Notes under the pieces: generated by a model
Seen by the model: only the letters and a program-made list of their open reading frames with translations
Databases searched by the model: none
What the model was told of the DNA's origin: nothing
Source of the DNA: Thermosulfurimonas sp. F29
Lineage (GTDB): Bacteria; Desulfobacterota; Thermodesulfobacteria; Thermodesulfobacteriales; Thermodesulfobacteriaceae
Assembly (NCBI RefSeq): GCF_019688735.1
Contig: NZ_JAIFYA010000001.1
Span: 248,001 to 312,000, forward strand
Direction of reading: 5' to 3'
DNA: 64,000 nucleotides
Translations under genes and position numbers: made by a program
Part shown: in pieces, positions 15,604-24,048 of the stretch
Layout of the letters: the number at the start of each line of letters is the position of its first letter
Numbering within the stretch: the first letter of the stretch is position 1

Positions 15604-16788
15604 CTACCTCCTTCCGAGTTTTAACCTCAGGGCCTGGAGTTTTATAAAGCCCTCGGCGTCCTTCTGATCGTAGCCCCCGGCCTCGTCGAAGCTCGCCAGT
15701 TCCCGGCGATATAGACTCACCGGGGACTTCCGCCCCACCACCATGACATTTCCTTTGTAGAGCTTGAGGCGCACCGTGCCGGTGACACTTTTCTGGGTTT
15801 CCTCGATGAAGGCCCTAAGGGCCTCCATCTCCGGGGAGAACCAGAAACCGTAATAGATAAGCTCCGCGAACTTCGGCACCAGGGAGTCCCGCAGGTGCAT
15901 GACCTCCCGATCCATGGTGAGGTGCTCGAGGGCCCGGTGGGCCACCTGGAGGATGGTTCCCCCAGGGGTCTCGTAAATGCCGCGGCTCTTGAGCCCCACG
16001 AACCGGTTCTCCACCATGTCCACCCGGCCCACCCCGTGCCGACCCCCGATCTCGTTGACCCGGAGGAGAAGCTCCACAGGGCCGAGTTTCTCCCCGTTTA
16101 TCGCCACCGGCACCCCCCTCTCGAACTCGATCTCCACATACTCCGGCTCGTCCGGGGCCCGCTCCGGGGAGACGGTCATCCGGAACATGTCCTCCGGGGG
16201 CTCCGCCCAGGGATCCTCCAGGATCCCTCCCTCGTAACTTATGTGAAAGAGATTGGCGTCGATGCTGTAGGGCTTTTCCCGGGTGACCGGAACGGGGATA
16301 CCATGCTCCTCGGCAAACCGGATGAGGTCCTCCCGACCCTGGAACTCCCACTCCCGCCAGGGGGCGATGACCTTGAGGTCCGGGGCCAGGGCCGCGTAGG
16401 TGAGCTCGAAACGGACCTGATCGTTTCCCTTGCCGGTGGCCCCGTGGGCCACGGCGTCGGCCCCCACCTCCCGGGCCACCCGAACCTGCTCGCGGGCAAT
16501 GAGCGGCCGGGCCAGCGAGGTCCCCATGAGATACCAGCCCTCGTAGGCGGCGTTGGCCTTGAGGGCCGTGAAGACGAACTCCGAAACGAATTCCTCCCGC
16601 AGATCCCGGATCACGATGTCCTCGGCCCCCACGGAAAGGGCCCTGCGGCGCACCTCCTCCCAGTCCTCCTCCTGGCCCACATCCGCACAGAAGGCCACCA
16701 CCGGGCACCGGTACTTCTCGATGAGCCATTTGAGGATTACCGAGGTGTCCAGGCCTCCGGAGTAGGCCAGCACGATCTTTTCGGGCAT
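15604..16788 (-). CDS. argG: Argininosuccinate synthase
   Basis: 394-residue enzyme of arginine biosynthesis that joins citrulline and aspartate using ATP. The N-terminal PP-loop is AYSGGLDTS (8-16); [13 protein letters not shown] near residue 115 is the citrulline/aspartate site. Length is normal. The ATG at 16788 has GGGAGGT upstream, and that ribosome site sits in the loop of a short hairpin (CAGG/CCTG). The gene has a leader of about 160 bases with a structured element. No other arginine genes are in the window. Confidence 0.97.
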   Translation of the reverse strand: MPEKIVLAYSGGLDTSVILKWLIEKYRCPVVAFCADVGQEEDWEEVRRRALSVGAEDIVIRDLREEFVSEFVFTALKANAAYEGWYLMGTSLARPLIAREQVRVAREVGADAVAHGATGKGNDQVRFELTYAALAPDLKVIAPWREWEFQGREDLIRFAEEHGIPVPVTREKPYSIDANLFHISYEGGILEDPWAEPPEDMFRMTVSPERAPDEPEYVEIEFERGVPVAINGEKLGPVELLLRVNEIGGRHGVGRVDMVENRFVGLKSRGIYETPGGTILQVAHRALEHLTMDREVMHLRDSLVPKFAELIYYGFWFSPEMEALRAFIEETQKSVTGTVRLKLYKGNVMVVGRKSPVSLYRRELASFDEAGGYDQKDAEGFIKLQALRLKLGRR

Positions 16789-16799
16789 CCCAGGACCTC

Positions 16800-16873
16800 C
16801 CTGAAAAAACCTTTTTCAAGCATAGCCCGTTTTCGGGAACTATTCACCCCCTTTTCCTGTTCCATTCTCTCAT
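16800..16873 (-). promoter_or_regulatory. Proximal argG leader with hairpins near the ribosome site
   Basis: Between the structured element and argG the minus strand can form a stem AUAG-UU-CCCG closed by an AAAA loop with CGGG-CUAU. A TGAAAAA...TTTTTTCA inverted repeat follows. Just downstream, near 16790-16802, CAGG-GAGGT-CCTG places the Shine-Dalgarno sequence in a loop. These could form an expression platform, but none is a clear terminator. Confidence 0.35.
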
Positions 16874-16949
16874 GATCTTCGGCGAGGCCACCTCTCGCGT
16901 TGGGGGCTTCGCCCCAGCCACCCTAGTGCCGACAACTCCGGAGAAGATC
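16874..16949 (-). promoter_or_regulatory. Unclassified structured element in the argG 5' leader
   Basis: A 76-base segment is closed by a perfect 7-bp helix, GATCTTC (16874-16880) with GAAGATC (16943-16949). Inside are GCGAG/CTCGC (16882-16886 with 16894-16898) around a 7-base loop, and GTTGGGG/CCCCAGC (16899-16905 with 16912-16918) around a 6-base loop. The length suggested a tRNA, but there is no T-loop or anticodon arm. On the minus strand a -10-like GATAAT (16963-16958) lies just before it, so it would begin the argG transcript. The G-T pair in the second hairpin fits the plus strand slightly better, so the strand is uncertain. No known riboswitch class was recognised. Confidence 0.45.
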
Positions 16950-16963
16950 CCTTCAAAATTATC

Positions 16964-16978
16964 TGAAATTCATTCTCA
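16964..16978. promoter_or_regulatory. Fur-like 7-1-7 box between argG and feo
   Basis: TGAAATT-C-ATTCTCA is an imperfect 7-1-7 dyad of the kind bound by Fur. It lies about 50 bases upstream of the feo -35 element and between the possible -35 and -10 of argG. Five of seven positions are symmetric. Placement next to ferrous-iron uptake genes is the main support. Confidence 0.4.
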
Positions 16979-17030
16979 ATAAATAAAAATTTGTAATACA
17001 TGAACCCGTCTTGAGCCCCGATTTAACCTC

Positions 17031-17058
17031 TTGACAAGGCGAAAAGACTTTGTAGTAT
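17031..17058 (+). promoter_or_regulatory. Sigma-70-type promoter of the feo operon
   Basis: A consensus TTGACA (17031-17036) and TAGTAT (17053-17058) are separated by 16 bases. Transcription would start near 17065, about 37 bases before the first feoA gene. A Fur-like dyad overlaps the start point. Confidence 0.75.
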
Positions 17059-17063
17059 TTTAG

Positions 17064-17078
17064 TGCAAAAGATTTTCA
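17064..17078. promoter_or_regulatory. Fur-like dyad at the feo transcription start
   Basis: TGCAAAA-G-ATTTTCA is a 7-1-7 dyad with five of seven symmetric positions, exactly over the predicted start. A closely similar sequence, TGCAAAAGAGAATCA, lies at 19965-19979 before the porin at the end of the operon. Confidence 0.45.
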
Positions 17079-17101
17079 ATAACTAAAGGGAGGTGACGGC
17101 C

Positions 17102-17410
17102 ATGGGTGAAGTAAGGATAACTGACCTGAAGTCCGGAGAGAGAGGCAGGGTTAGCGGTTGGGTCGAGGAAGTAGAGGGAGGAGGAAGAGGATGGGGAAGG
17201 AGAAGAGGGCGAGGTTGCGAATGCGGTCGAGGGAGGGGATGGGGGCGGAGACTTTTTGAGGTACTGGGATTGCGGCCCGGACAGGAGGTGGAGGTACTGG
17301 AAAACCGGGGTTGTGGCCCGGTGGTCCTGAGGGTGGGGGAGAGCCGGTTCGTGCTGGGCCGGGGGCAGGCCGCTCGCATCCTGGTAGAACGAGCGGAGGA
17401 GCGGTCATGA
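17102..17410 (+). CDS. feoA: FeoA-like protein with Gly/Arg-rich Cys-containing insert
   Basis: 102 residues from the ATG at 17102 (ribosome site GGGAGGTGACGGCC). The N-terminal part (VRITDLKSGERGRVSG) and C-terminal part (LGLRPGQEVEVLENR, then ILVERAEE) match the small SH3-like FeoA fold. Between them, about residues 26-48, lies a run rich in Gly and Arg with a CEC motif, where other FeoA proteins have a short turn. The DNA there is purine-rich low-complexity sequence. FeoA proteins support FeoB-mediated Fe(II) uptake, probably by touching its cytosolic domain. The stop overlaps the next gene (ATGA). Confidence 0.8.
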   Translation: MGEVRITDLKSGERGRVSGWVEEVEGGGRGWGRRRGRGCECGRGRGWGRRLFEVLGLRPGQEVEVLENRGCGPVVLRVGESRFVLGRGQAARILVERAEERS

Positions 17411-17637
17411 GGCTCTCCGAGGTCCCCCCGGGCACCAGAGTAAGGATTGTAAGACTCGGCGGCGGTTCCCCGGCCCTCCGCCGGCGACTCATGGACATGG
17501 GAGTCCTTTCCGGAGAGCCGGTTTCCGTGGAGCGGGTGGCTCCTCTGGGGGATCCCCTGGAGATCCGTATCCGGGGCTACCGGCTCTCCCTCCGCAGGGA
17601 GGAGGCGGAAAAAATCCTGGTGGAGGTACTCTCATGA
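17407..17637 (+). CDS. feoA: FeoA protein, second copy
   Basis: 76-residue standard-size FeoA domain starting at the ATG at 17407. It opens with RLSEVPPGTRVRIVRL, has the RRRLMDMGVLSGEPV core helix and turn, and ends in REEAEKILVE, all typical of FeoA. It overlaps the preceding FeoA-like gene and the following feoB by 4 bp each, so the three are translationally coupled. Two FeoA proteins before one FeoB are common in anaerobes; they probably bind the FeoB cytosolic side. Confidence 0.92.
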   Translation: MRLSEVPPGTRVRIVRLGGGSPALRRRLMDMGVLSGEPVSVERVAPLGDPLEIRIRGYRLSLRREEAEKILVEVLS

Positions 17638-19789
17638 AAGAGGAGATAGTGGTAGCGGTGGCCGGAAATCCCAACACCGGGAAGACCACCTTCGTGAACG
17701 CCCTGGCCGGAACCAGACTCCGCGTGGGCAACTGGCCCGGGGTTACGGTGGAAAAGAAGGAGGCGCGGATGGAGGTTGACGGGGCAAAAGTGCGACTGGT
17801 GGATCTTCCCGGAACCTATAGCCTGAGCCCTTTCAGTCTGGAGGAGCTTATCGCCCGGGATTTTCTGGTGAAGGAAAGACCGGATGTGGTGCTGAACATC
17901 GTGGACGCCACCAATCTCGAGCGAAATCTCTACCTCACCCTGCAGTTACTGGAAACCGGAAGACCGGTGGTACTGGTGCTCAATATGATGGACGAGGCCC
18001 AAAAAAAGGGATGGAAGATTGCCGCGGAGAGACTGGAGGAAGCACTCGGGATCCCGGTGGTTCCCGCCGTGGCCGTGAGGGGCGAGGGAGTACAGGAAGC
18101 CCTCCGCGTGGCCTTAAAGGTAGCCCGGAAGGAGGTGAGGGTTAACGGAGTTCCGCGTTACGGAGAGGAGGTGGAAAGGGCTATAGCGGAGCTTGAGGGA
18201 TGGTTAAGCCGGGAGGCGAGCCACCTTCTGGATCGTTATCCGGGGCGCTGGGTAGCCTCAAGCTGCTGGAGGAGGATGAAAAGGTAATGAAGGAGACCGG
18301 GATCTCCGCCCTTCCGGATCTTCCGGGGCTAAGACACCTGCGTTCGGCTCACGGCGATCTCGGCCAGGTTCTGGCCGAGACCCGGTACGGGTTGGCGGCC
18401 GGAGTGGTGCGGGAGTGCGCCCGCAGGGAGGCCCCCCGACCGGATCTTTCGGAGAAGCTGGATCGGATATTCCTGCATCGCTACCTGGGACTTCCCGTCT
18501 TTCTGGGAGCTATGTGGCTACTTTTCAAACTGGCCTTTGACCTTTCCGCACCCTTTGCGGACTGGCTCGACACCCTCATCTCCGGGGCCCTTACCGATAC
18601 CCTGGCCTGGGTTCTCTCCGGGGTTTCGGCCCCGGAGTGGTTCCGATCCCTTGTGCTTGACGGAATAGTGGCCGGAGTGGGCACGGTGGCGGTCTTTCTT
18701 CCGGTAATCTTCGCCATGATGTTTCTCATCACCTTTCTTGAGGGAAGCGGATACCTGGCCCGGGCCGCCTTCGTAATGGATCGGGCCATGCATACCGTTG
18801 GACTTCACGGCAAGAGTTTCATCCCGCTTCTTCTCGGCTTCGGGTGCAATGTGCCTGCGGTCTATGCCACGCGGGTTCTCGATTCCAGAAGGGATCGGGT
18901 GCTTACGGCCTTTCTGGCTCCCCTCATGTCGTGTGGAGCACGACTTCCCGTGTATGTTCTATTTGCGGGAGCCCTTTTCGGGTCACACACCGGAACGATA
19001 ATCTGGTCTCTTTACATCCTGGGAATCGGTGCCGCCTTGGTGCTGGGAATTATTCTCCAGAAAACCTTATTCCGGGAGGAAAGTTCCCTTTTTGTTATGG
19101 AATTACCTCCCTATCGGCTGCCCAGAGCCAGATACCTACTCACTCATACTTGGGAAAAGACACGCCACTTTGCCGTAAAGGCCGGAACCTATATCCTGAT
19201 CGCTTCCATCCTGGTGTGGCTTCTGCTGCACATGCCTCCCAACACACGGTCCCTGAAGGACTCTTATCTCGGACGGCTGAGTGAAAAAGTGGCTCCGGTA
19301 TTAGAACCTCTGGGATTCGGGAGATGGGAGGCCGCAGCTTCCCTGCTTACCGGTGTAATAGCTAAAGAGGTGGTGGTAAGTACTCTGGGCCAGATCTACG
19401 GCCCGAAGCAAACACCGGAGGAGACAGAAAGCCCCCCTCAGGGATTTCCCATAAGGAGCTGGGGAGAGGTCCTCAGGGGATTGCCGGGGGCCTTTACGAA
19501 AGCCCTTCACAATCTTTTAGGCGGACTTTACCCCGTGAGTTTGAAACCGGAAGAGACGAGCTCTCCCCTCCTCTCCCGTATACGCAAGACTTACGATCCC
19601 CTTTCGGCTTACGCCTTCATGATCTTCGTCCTGCTCTACATGCCCTGCATGGTGGTGCTGGCGGCCTTCTACATGGAATTCCGCAGTCTCCGACTTACCG
19701 GGCTCATGGTGCTCTCCCATCTCCTCCTGGCTTACAGTCTGACTTTCTCCCTGTATCAAACAGGAAAATTCTTGGGATACGGAGGTTAA
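17634..19789 (+). CDS. feoB: Ferrous iron transporter FeoB, apparent frameshift near 18257
   Basis: Fe(II) permease of the inner membrane. The first part (17634 to about 18257) holds the GTPase domain: G1 GNPNTGKT (11-18), DLPGTYSL (G3) and LNMMDEA (G4). The second part, in the next reading frame and ending at 19789, carries the transmembrane permease (GCNVPAVYATR, gate and nucleoside-recognition regions). One base is missing around 18255-18259: with an extra C, RWVA would continue directly into LKLLEEDEKVM. As written, the first frame stops at 18287. Both halves are otherwise intact and conserved, so a sequencing error or very recent mutation is more likely than an old pseudogene. Confidence 0.9.
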
Positions 19790-19791
19790 GG

Positions 19792-19989
19792 ATGAGCGGT
19801 ACGGATGTGGTCTTCGGACTCATCGTGACGGTGAGTCTGTGGGTTCTGATGCGAAAGATATGGCGGCTCTTTCAGGACGAAAGCCCCTGCTGCCATTGTC
19901 CCGACCAAAACTGCCCGGCCAGTAGATCTTCAAAAATTTCTCAAAAATTTTTTTACCTTTTTACTGCAAAAGAGAATCAACAAAATTAA
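19792..19989 (+). CDS. FeoB-associated Cys-rich membrane protein
   Basis: 65 residues starting 2 bp after feoB. One membrane span (about 6-22) is followed by a short cytosolic segment with CCHCPDQNC, the Cys pattern of small proteins found after feoB. Such proteins are thought to assist the Feo complex, possibly by binding iron or a cluster. The last 20 residues come from an AT-rich stretch that also holds the likely control region of the next porin. Confidence 0.8.
   Translation: MSGTDVVFGLIVTVSLWVLMRKIWRLFQDESPCCHCPDQNCPASRSSKISQKFFYLFTAKENQQN
19965..19979. promoter_or_regulatory. Second Fur-like element, before the porin
   Basis: TGCAAAAGAGAATCA shares its first nine bases and last three with the element at 17064-17078. 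It sits 22 bases before the porin start, inside the end of the upstream coding region. It could give the porin separate iron control within the feo operon. Confidence 0.35.
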
Positions 19990-20001
19990 AGGAGGTGCAA
20001 G

Positions 20002-21483
20002 ATGGAATGGATAAAAGGCAAGATTCTGTTGATGACCATGGCCTTGACGGTAATTTTCGGGGTGGGTTTTACGGGAGAGGTTTTGGCCCTCTCTCCGGAG
20101 GTGGAGGAGCTGAAGAGGATGCTCCGGCAGGTGATGGAGGAGAACCGGAGGCTTGCCGAGCGGGTCTCGGAGCTTGAGCGCAGGCTTGCGGCCTACGAGA
20201 GGGAGCGCAGTCCGGTGGCGGAGACCGCGGCCACCGGGGCCGAGAGACCTTGGTACGAGAGGGTGGAGGTGGGGCTTTCGGTGGCCGGTCTGGTGCAGGG
20301 GGTGGTGGGCGTGGACAGGGAGGCGGCCAACCTTCACGCCCACGGCGGACGGGAGCCGGCCGGGAACATAGGGCCGGTCATAACCGACGAGGACAAGGCC
20401 TACGGGGCGGCGGCGGTGGATCTGGAGCTTTCCGCGGAATTTTCGGAAAGGGATAGGGCCTATGTGCTCCTTGAGATGGGCTCGGGTAAGAATCCGGACT
20501 CCGAGGTGCCGTCGTTTTCGGGGATCGTGGACGAGGCCCTTTCCATGGTGCCGGTGGAGACCGAGGACGGGGATGTGCGGGTGAGCGAGGCCTGGTACGA
20601 GAGGGAGTGGGCCTTCGGGAGCGGGAGGTTCAGGTTCCGGTTCGGGAAGATCGACATCACCACGGAGGTGGACCAGAACGCCTACGCCAACGACGAGAAC
20701 GGGCAGTTCATGAGTCCGGTCTTCGTGAACAACGCCGCGGTGGAGTGGGCCTCCTACAGCTTCGGGATGGTGGCCAGTTACGAGACGGAGAGGTGGGCCC
20801 TTACCCTGGGCTACGAGGACGCGGATTCGAGCTGGGACAACCTCTTTGACTATCCCTTTCTGGTGGGGCAGCTTGCGGTAAGCACTGAATTTCTGGGTCG
20901 GCCGGGAAATTATCGGTTCTATGTGTGGTATCAGGGGGAGAAGCACCTCGAGTGGGACGAGCTTGAGGACTATTTTGCCTCCGGTGGGGCCCGGAGCCCG
21001 GAAAACGACAAGGCGGCCTGGGGATTCGGGTTGTCCTTTGATCAGGAGGTGGCCGAGGGCGTGGGGGTGTTTTTGCGCTACGGATGGCGGGGTGGAGATC
21101 TTGCGGGCTACTGGAACGGGGATCTTACGGATCTGGACTTTTCCTACGGGTTTGAGCAGGCGGCGAGCGCAGGAATATCGGTTTCCGGAAGGTTATGGGG
21201 ACGCGAGGGGGACGAGCTGGGGCTTGGTGTGGCCTGGTTCGGGATTTCGGACGATTACGAGGACTACTGGGAGGCGAAGGGGGTATATGCGGCGCGGCTG
21301 GGGTTTGATCCGCACATGCACCGGCACGAGGCCCGGGACGAGTGGCACCTGGAGGTCTATTATCGTCTGAAGGCGGCGGAGCATCTGGCCCTGACCCCGG
21401 ACCTTCAGTACACCTGGAACCCGGCCGGTCTTCGCGACGACGGCTTCTGGGTCTTCACCCTCCGGGGAGTGTGGGAGTACTGA
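20002..21483 (+). CDS. Outer-membrane porin, copy A
   Basis: 493 residues from the ATG at 20002 (ribosome site AAAGGAGGTGCAAG). A signal peptide (cleavage near VLA, about residue 29) is followed by a coiled coil (about 33-68) and a beta-barrel region that ends in GVWEY, an outer-membrane C-terminal signal. The layout resembles trimeric porins with N-terminal coiled coils; the substrate is unknown. From Pro32 on it is identical in protein sequence to copy B at 36782-38242, while the signal peptide is different. It is the last gene of the feo operon, so it may serve iron entry, which is inference. A strong hairpin follows. Confidence 0.85.
   Translation: MEWIKGKILLMTMALTVIFGVGFTGEVLALSPEVEELKRMLRQVMEENRRLAERVSELERRLAAYERERSPVAETAATGAERPWYERVEVGLSVAGLVQGVVGVDREAANLHAHGGREPAGNIGPVITDEDKAYGAAAVDLELSAEFSERDRAYVLLEMGSGKNPDSEVPSFSGIVDEALSMVPVETEDGDVRVSEAWYEREWAFGSGRFRFRFGKIDITTEVDQNAYANDENGQFMSPVFVNNAAVEWASYSFGMVASYETERWALTLGYEDADSSWDNLFDYPFLVGQLAVSTEFLGRPGNYRFYVWYQGEKHLEWDELEDYFASGGARSPENDKAAWGFGLSFDQEVAEGVGVFLRYGWRGGDLAGYWNGDLTDLDFSYGFEQAASAGISVSGRLWGREGDELGLGVAWFGISDDYEDYWEAKGVYAARLGFDPHMHRHEARDEWHLEVYYRLKAAEHLALTPDLQYTWNPAGLRDDGFWVFTLRGVWEY
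20095..21483 (+). repeat. Inverted repeat arm A (1389 bp), mature porin
   Basis: This stretch matches the reverse complement of 36782-38170 over its whole 1389 bases, with no gaps. Only two substitutions were found, both synonymous (at 20250 and 20409). Similarity stops at the signal-peptide junction and at the stop codon. Confidence 0.95.
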
Positions 21484-21547
21484 GAGACCGAAAAAACTAA
21501 CCCCGGTAAGGTCGCGGAAAAAAGAGAGTAAGCTCCGAATCTGGCTT

Positions 21548-21602
21548 ATCCCCGGTTTCCGGTCAACCGGAAACCGGGGATGGAAGCCTTCCCATTTCTT
21601 TC
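21548..21602 (+). terminator. Strong hairpin terminator after porin copy A
   Basis: A perfect 15-bp stem, ATCCCCGGTTTCCGG (21548-21562) with CCGGAAACCGGGGAT (21567-21581), closed by TCAA. The T-rich stretch after it is interrupted (TTTCTTTCGTTTT), so termination may be only partial on the plus strand. It ends the feo-porin operon. Confidence 0.75.
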
Positions 21603-21628
21603 GTTTTGTAGCATTATAGATTCGGACC

Positions 21629-22603
21629 ATGGAAAAGGAAAGGTTAAAAGCAGCCCTTGCCGGGGATCTCCGGAGAATCGAAGAGGCACTTTCCGCGGTG
21701 CGGGCCTCGCAGGTCCCCTTCATAAACGAGGTCAGCCACTACATCCTCTTTGCCGGGGGAAAACGCCTGCGACCGCTCCTTACGGTGCTGTGCGCCAGGC
21801 TCTGCGGATACGAGGATCCGCGGATTTACGATCTGGCGGTGCTTTTCGAGTACCTGCACGCCGCCACCCTCCTTCACGACGATGTGGTGGACGGGGCGGA
21901 GTTTCGCCGGGGACGCCGGGCGGCGCACAACCTGTGGGGCAACCAGGCCACCATCCTGGTGGGAGACTACCTCTACGCCCGGGCCCTGCGCATCGCGGTG
22001 GAAAAGGGCAACTTCGAGGTCCTGAAGGTGGTTACCGAAACCACCCTCCTCATGAGCGAGGGGGAGGTGCTCCAGCTTCTAAATTGCGACAACACCGGAC
22101 TTACCGAGGCGGAATACGAGGAGGTCATCTTCCGCAAGACCGCAGCCCTGATTTCAGCGGCCTGCGAGTGCGGGGGGATCATGGCCGGGGTCTCCGGGGA
22201 GGAACGGCGGCGGCTTCGGGACTTCGGGAGGCACCTGGGCCTGGCCTTCCAGATCACCGACGACCTTCTTGACTATGTGGGGGTCTCCGAAAAAACGGGA
22301 AAGGACCTCGGCACGGACTTCAAGGAGGGCAAGGTGACCCTGCCTCTGCTTTACGCCCTGCGAACCGCCTCCGATCCCGATCGTTCCCGTCTTCTGGCCC
22401 TGTTGCGCGACACCGATCCCACGCCGGAAGGGTTCCGGGAGGCCCGGGAGATCATCGCCCGCTGCGGAGGCTTCGATTATACCCGCAAAAAGGCCCGGGA
22501 AGAGGTGGACCGGGCCCTGGAAAACCTCCTTCACTTCCCCCCCAACCCCACCCGATACCTTCTTGAGGATCTCACGCGCTACATCCTGGAGAGACAGAAG
22601 TGA
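21629..22603 (+). CDS. Polyprenyl diphosphate synthase
   Basis: 324-residue trans-prenyltransferase. The two Asp-rich Mg-binding motifs are DDVVD (84-88) and DDLLD (211-215), with GGKRLRPLL at 43-51 binding the substrate pyrophosphate. Helix residues before the first motif (EYLHAATLLH) include a mixture of large and small side chains, consistent with a long-chain product such as the octaprenyl or heptaprenyl tail of a quinone, but chain length cannot be read with certainty. It overlaps the following HAD gene by 4 bp (GTGA). Confidence 0.93.
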   Translation: MEKERLKAALAGDLRRIEEALSAVRASQVPFINEVSHYILFAGGKRLRPLLTVLCARLCGYEDPRIYDLAVLFEYLHAATLLHDDVVDGAEFRRGRRAAHNLWGNQATILVGDYLYARALRIAVEKGNFEVLKVVTETTLLMSEGEVLQLLNCDNTGLTEAEYEEVIFRKTAALISAACECGGIMAGVSGEERRRLRDFGRHLGLAFQITDDLLDYVGVSEKTGKDLGTDFKEGKVTLPLLYALRTASDPDRSRLLALLRDTDPTPEGFREAREIIARCGGFDYTRKKAREEVDRALENLLHFPPNPTRYLLEDLTRYILERQK

Positions 22604-23232
22604 GACCGAAACTCCTGGTCTTTGACTGCGACGGGGTGCTCTTTGACTCGCGGGAGGCCAACCGCGCCTATTACGAAGACATCTGCCGCGCCCTAGGGCG
22701 AGGGCCTCTGAGTGAGGAGGAGCTTCACTATGTACACATGCACACCGCCGAGGAGTCCGTAAAATATCTCTTCCGGAATCACCCGGAAAAACTGCCCGCC
22801 GCCCTGGAATACCATAGGAACCTTCCCTACGAGAAGTTCCTGCGGTTCATGAGGATGGAGCCGGGGCTTAAGGAATTTCTGGAATGGGCCAGGCCCCGTT
22901 TCCGGCTGGCCATCTCCACCAACCGCACCACCACCATGGGTCGTCTGCTGGAGATCTACGGCCTTAAGGAGTACTTCGATCTGGTCATGACCGCACTCAG
23001 GAGCCCCAAACCGAAACCCCACCCGGAGGCCCTGACCGTGATTCTGAACCACTTCCGGGTAACCCCCTCGGAGGCCCTTTACATCGGAGACTCCGAGGTG
23101 GACCTTCGTCTCTGCCGGGCCGTAGGGGTGCCGCTCGTGGCCTACAGGAACCCTTCTCTTTCCGCGGACTATCATGTAAAAAGCTATCGGGAACTCCGGA
23201 CCTTACTTTCCTTCCCCACCGAAAGGGAGTAA
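22600..23232 (+). CDS. HAD-superfamily phosphatase, PGP-like
   Basis: 210 residues starting at GTG. Motif I is DCDGVLFDS (about 8-16) with the nucleophile Asp and general-acid Asp; motif II is ISTNRTT (Ser/Thr), motif III Lys lies in SPKPKPHP, and motif IV is GDSEVDL. A helical cap domain lies between motifs I and II. The substrate is unknown; phosphoglycolate phosphatase is the nearest common type. It is coupled to the prenyl synthase and precedes yceD-rpmF. Confidence 0.85.
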   Translation: MRPKLLVFDCDGVLFDSREANRAYYEDICRALGRGPLSEEELHYVHMHTAEESVKYLFRNHPEKLPAALEYHRNLPYEKFLRFMRMEPGLKEFLEWARPRFRLAISTNRTTTMGRLLEIYGLKEYFDLVMTALRSPKPKPHPEALTVILNHFRVTPSEALYIGDSEVDLRLCRAVGVPLVAYRNPSLSADYHVKSYRELRTLLSFPTERE

Positions 23233-23294
23233 GCTTGGGGAAAGGGTCTTCCGGGCCGGGGTGGTCCGGAGCTCCAGGAAGGGAGGTCTTTCCC

Positions 23295-23837
23295 ATGGAA
23301 AAACCCGCTTTGAGGATCCCTCTCGAGGACATCCCCCCTGAGGGCTTACGACTGGAGTTCGAGGAGGGGCCGGAACTCCTTGCGGACTGTTTTCCCCTGA
23401 AAAAGCCTCTTTCGGCCCGGGTCTTCTTGAAAAAAGAGGGAATCAATGTTAAAGCCAAAGGCCGGGTGGAAACCCGGGTGGAACTTTCCTGTGATCGGTG
23501 TCTGGAGCGCTTTGAGATGGAGGTGCGGGAGGAGTTCGAGGTGGAGTTCAGGCCGGTGGCCAGCCTACCCCTTCAGGAGGAAACCAGGCTCAGTGCGGAG
23601 GACCTGGAGGTGATCTTCTTTGAGGGAAATGTGATTCCGGTGGACGAGCTGGTGCGGGAGCAGGTGATCCTGGCCGTACCCTACAAAAAGCTCTGTCGGG
23701 AGGATTGTCGGGGGCTGTGTCCCCGCTGTGGCAAGAACCTAAACGAAGGGGCCTGCGGATGCGCGGTGCACCGGGAAAGCCCCTTCGCGGTGCTGAAGAA
23801 TCTATTGAAGAAGACTTCACAGGCAGGAGGTAGGTAA
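23295..23837 (+). CDS. YceD/DUF177 protein (23S rRNA accumulation)
   Basis: 180 residues from the ATG at 23295, which has GGGAGGTCTTTCCC upstream; an earlier in-frame TTG at 23235 is less likely. The central [14 protein letters not shown] stretch and the C-terminal four-cysteine cluster ([14 protein letters not shown] and CGC) are typical of DUF177 proteins. Family members are required for normal 23S rRNA levels and nearly always precede rpmF, as here. The role is taken from the family. Confidence 0.88.
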   Translation: MEKPALRIPLEDIPPEGLRLEFEEGPELLADCFPLKKPLSARVFLKKEGINVKAKGRVETRVELSCDRCLERFEMEVREEFEVEFRPVASLPLQEETRLSAEDLEVIFFEGNVIPVDELVREQVILAVPYKKLCREDCRGLCPRCGKNLNEGACGCAVHRESPFAVLKNLLKKTSQAGGR

Positions 23838-23838
23838 G

Positions 23839-24021
23839 ATGGCGGTTCCCAAGAGAAAGACCTCGCGTTCGCGCCGCGGAATGCGCCGGGCGCACAAACA
23901 CCTTACCGCTCCCAGCATTTCGGTGTGCCCCCGGTGCAAGGCTCCCAAGCTTCCCCATCGGATCTGTCCCAGCTGCGGGACTTATCGGGGAAAGGAGTTC
24001 CTGCCCTCCGAAGAGGTTTGA
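23839..24021 (+). CDS. rpmF: 50S ribosomal protein L32
   Basis: 60-residue ribosomal protein opening with [18 protein letters not shown], the universal L32 start, and carrying a zinc ribbon (CPRC at about 30-33 and CPSC at 43-46). It sits one base after yceD and 27 bp before plsX, in the classical yceD-rpmF-plsX-fabH order that ties ribosome and membrane synthesis together. Confidence 0.98.
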   Translation: MAVPKRKTSRSRRGMRRAHKHLTAPSISVCPRCKAPKLPHRICPSCGTYRGKEFLPSEEV

Positions 24022-24048
24022 CGGTGAGCCCGGCCCGGGGTTGAGAGG

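Noticed and set aside
16874-16949. Possible tRNA gene, suggested by a 7-bp closing helix and a 76-base length
   Set aside because: There is no TTC-type T-loop, no anticodon stem and loop at the right place, and no CCA or proper D-arm on either strand.
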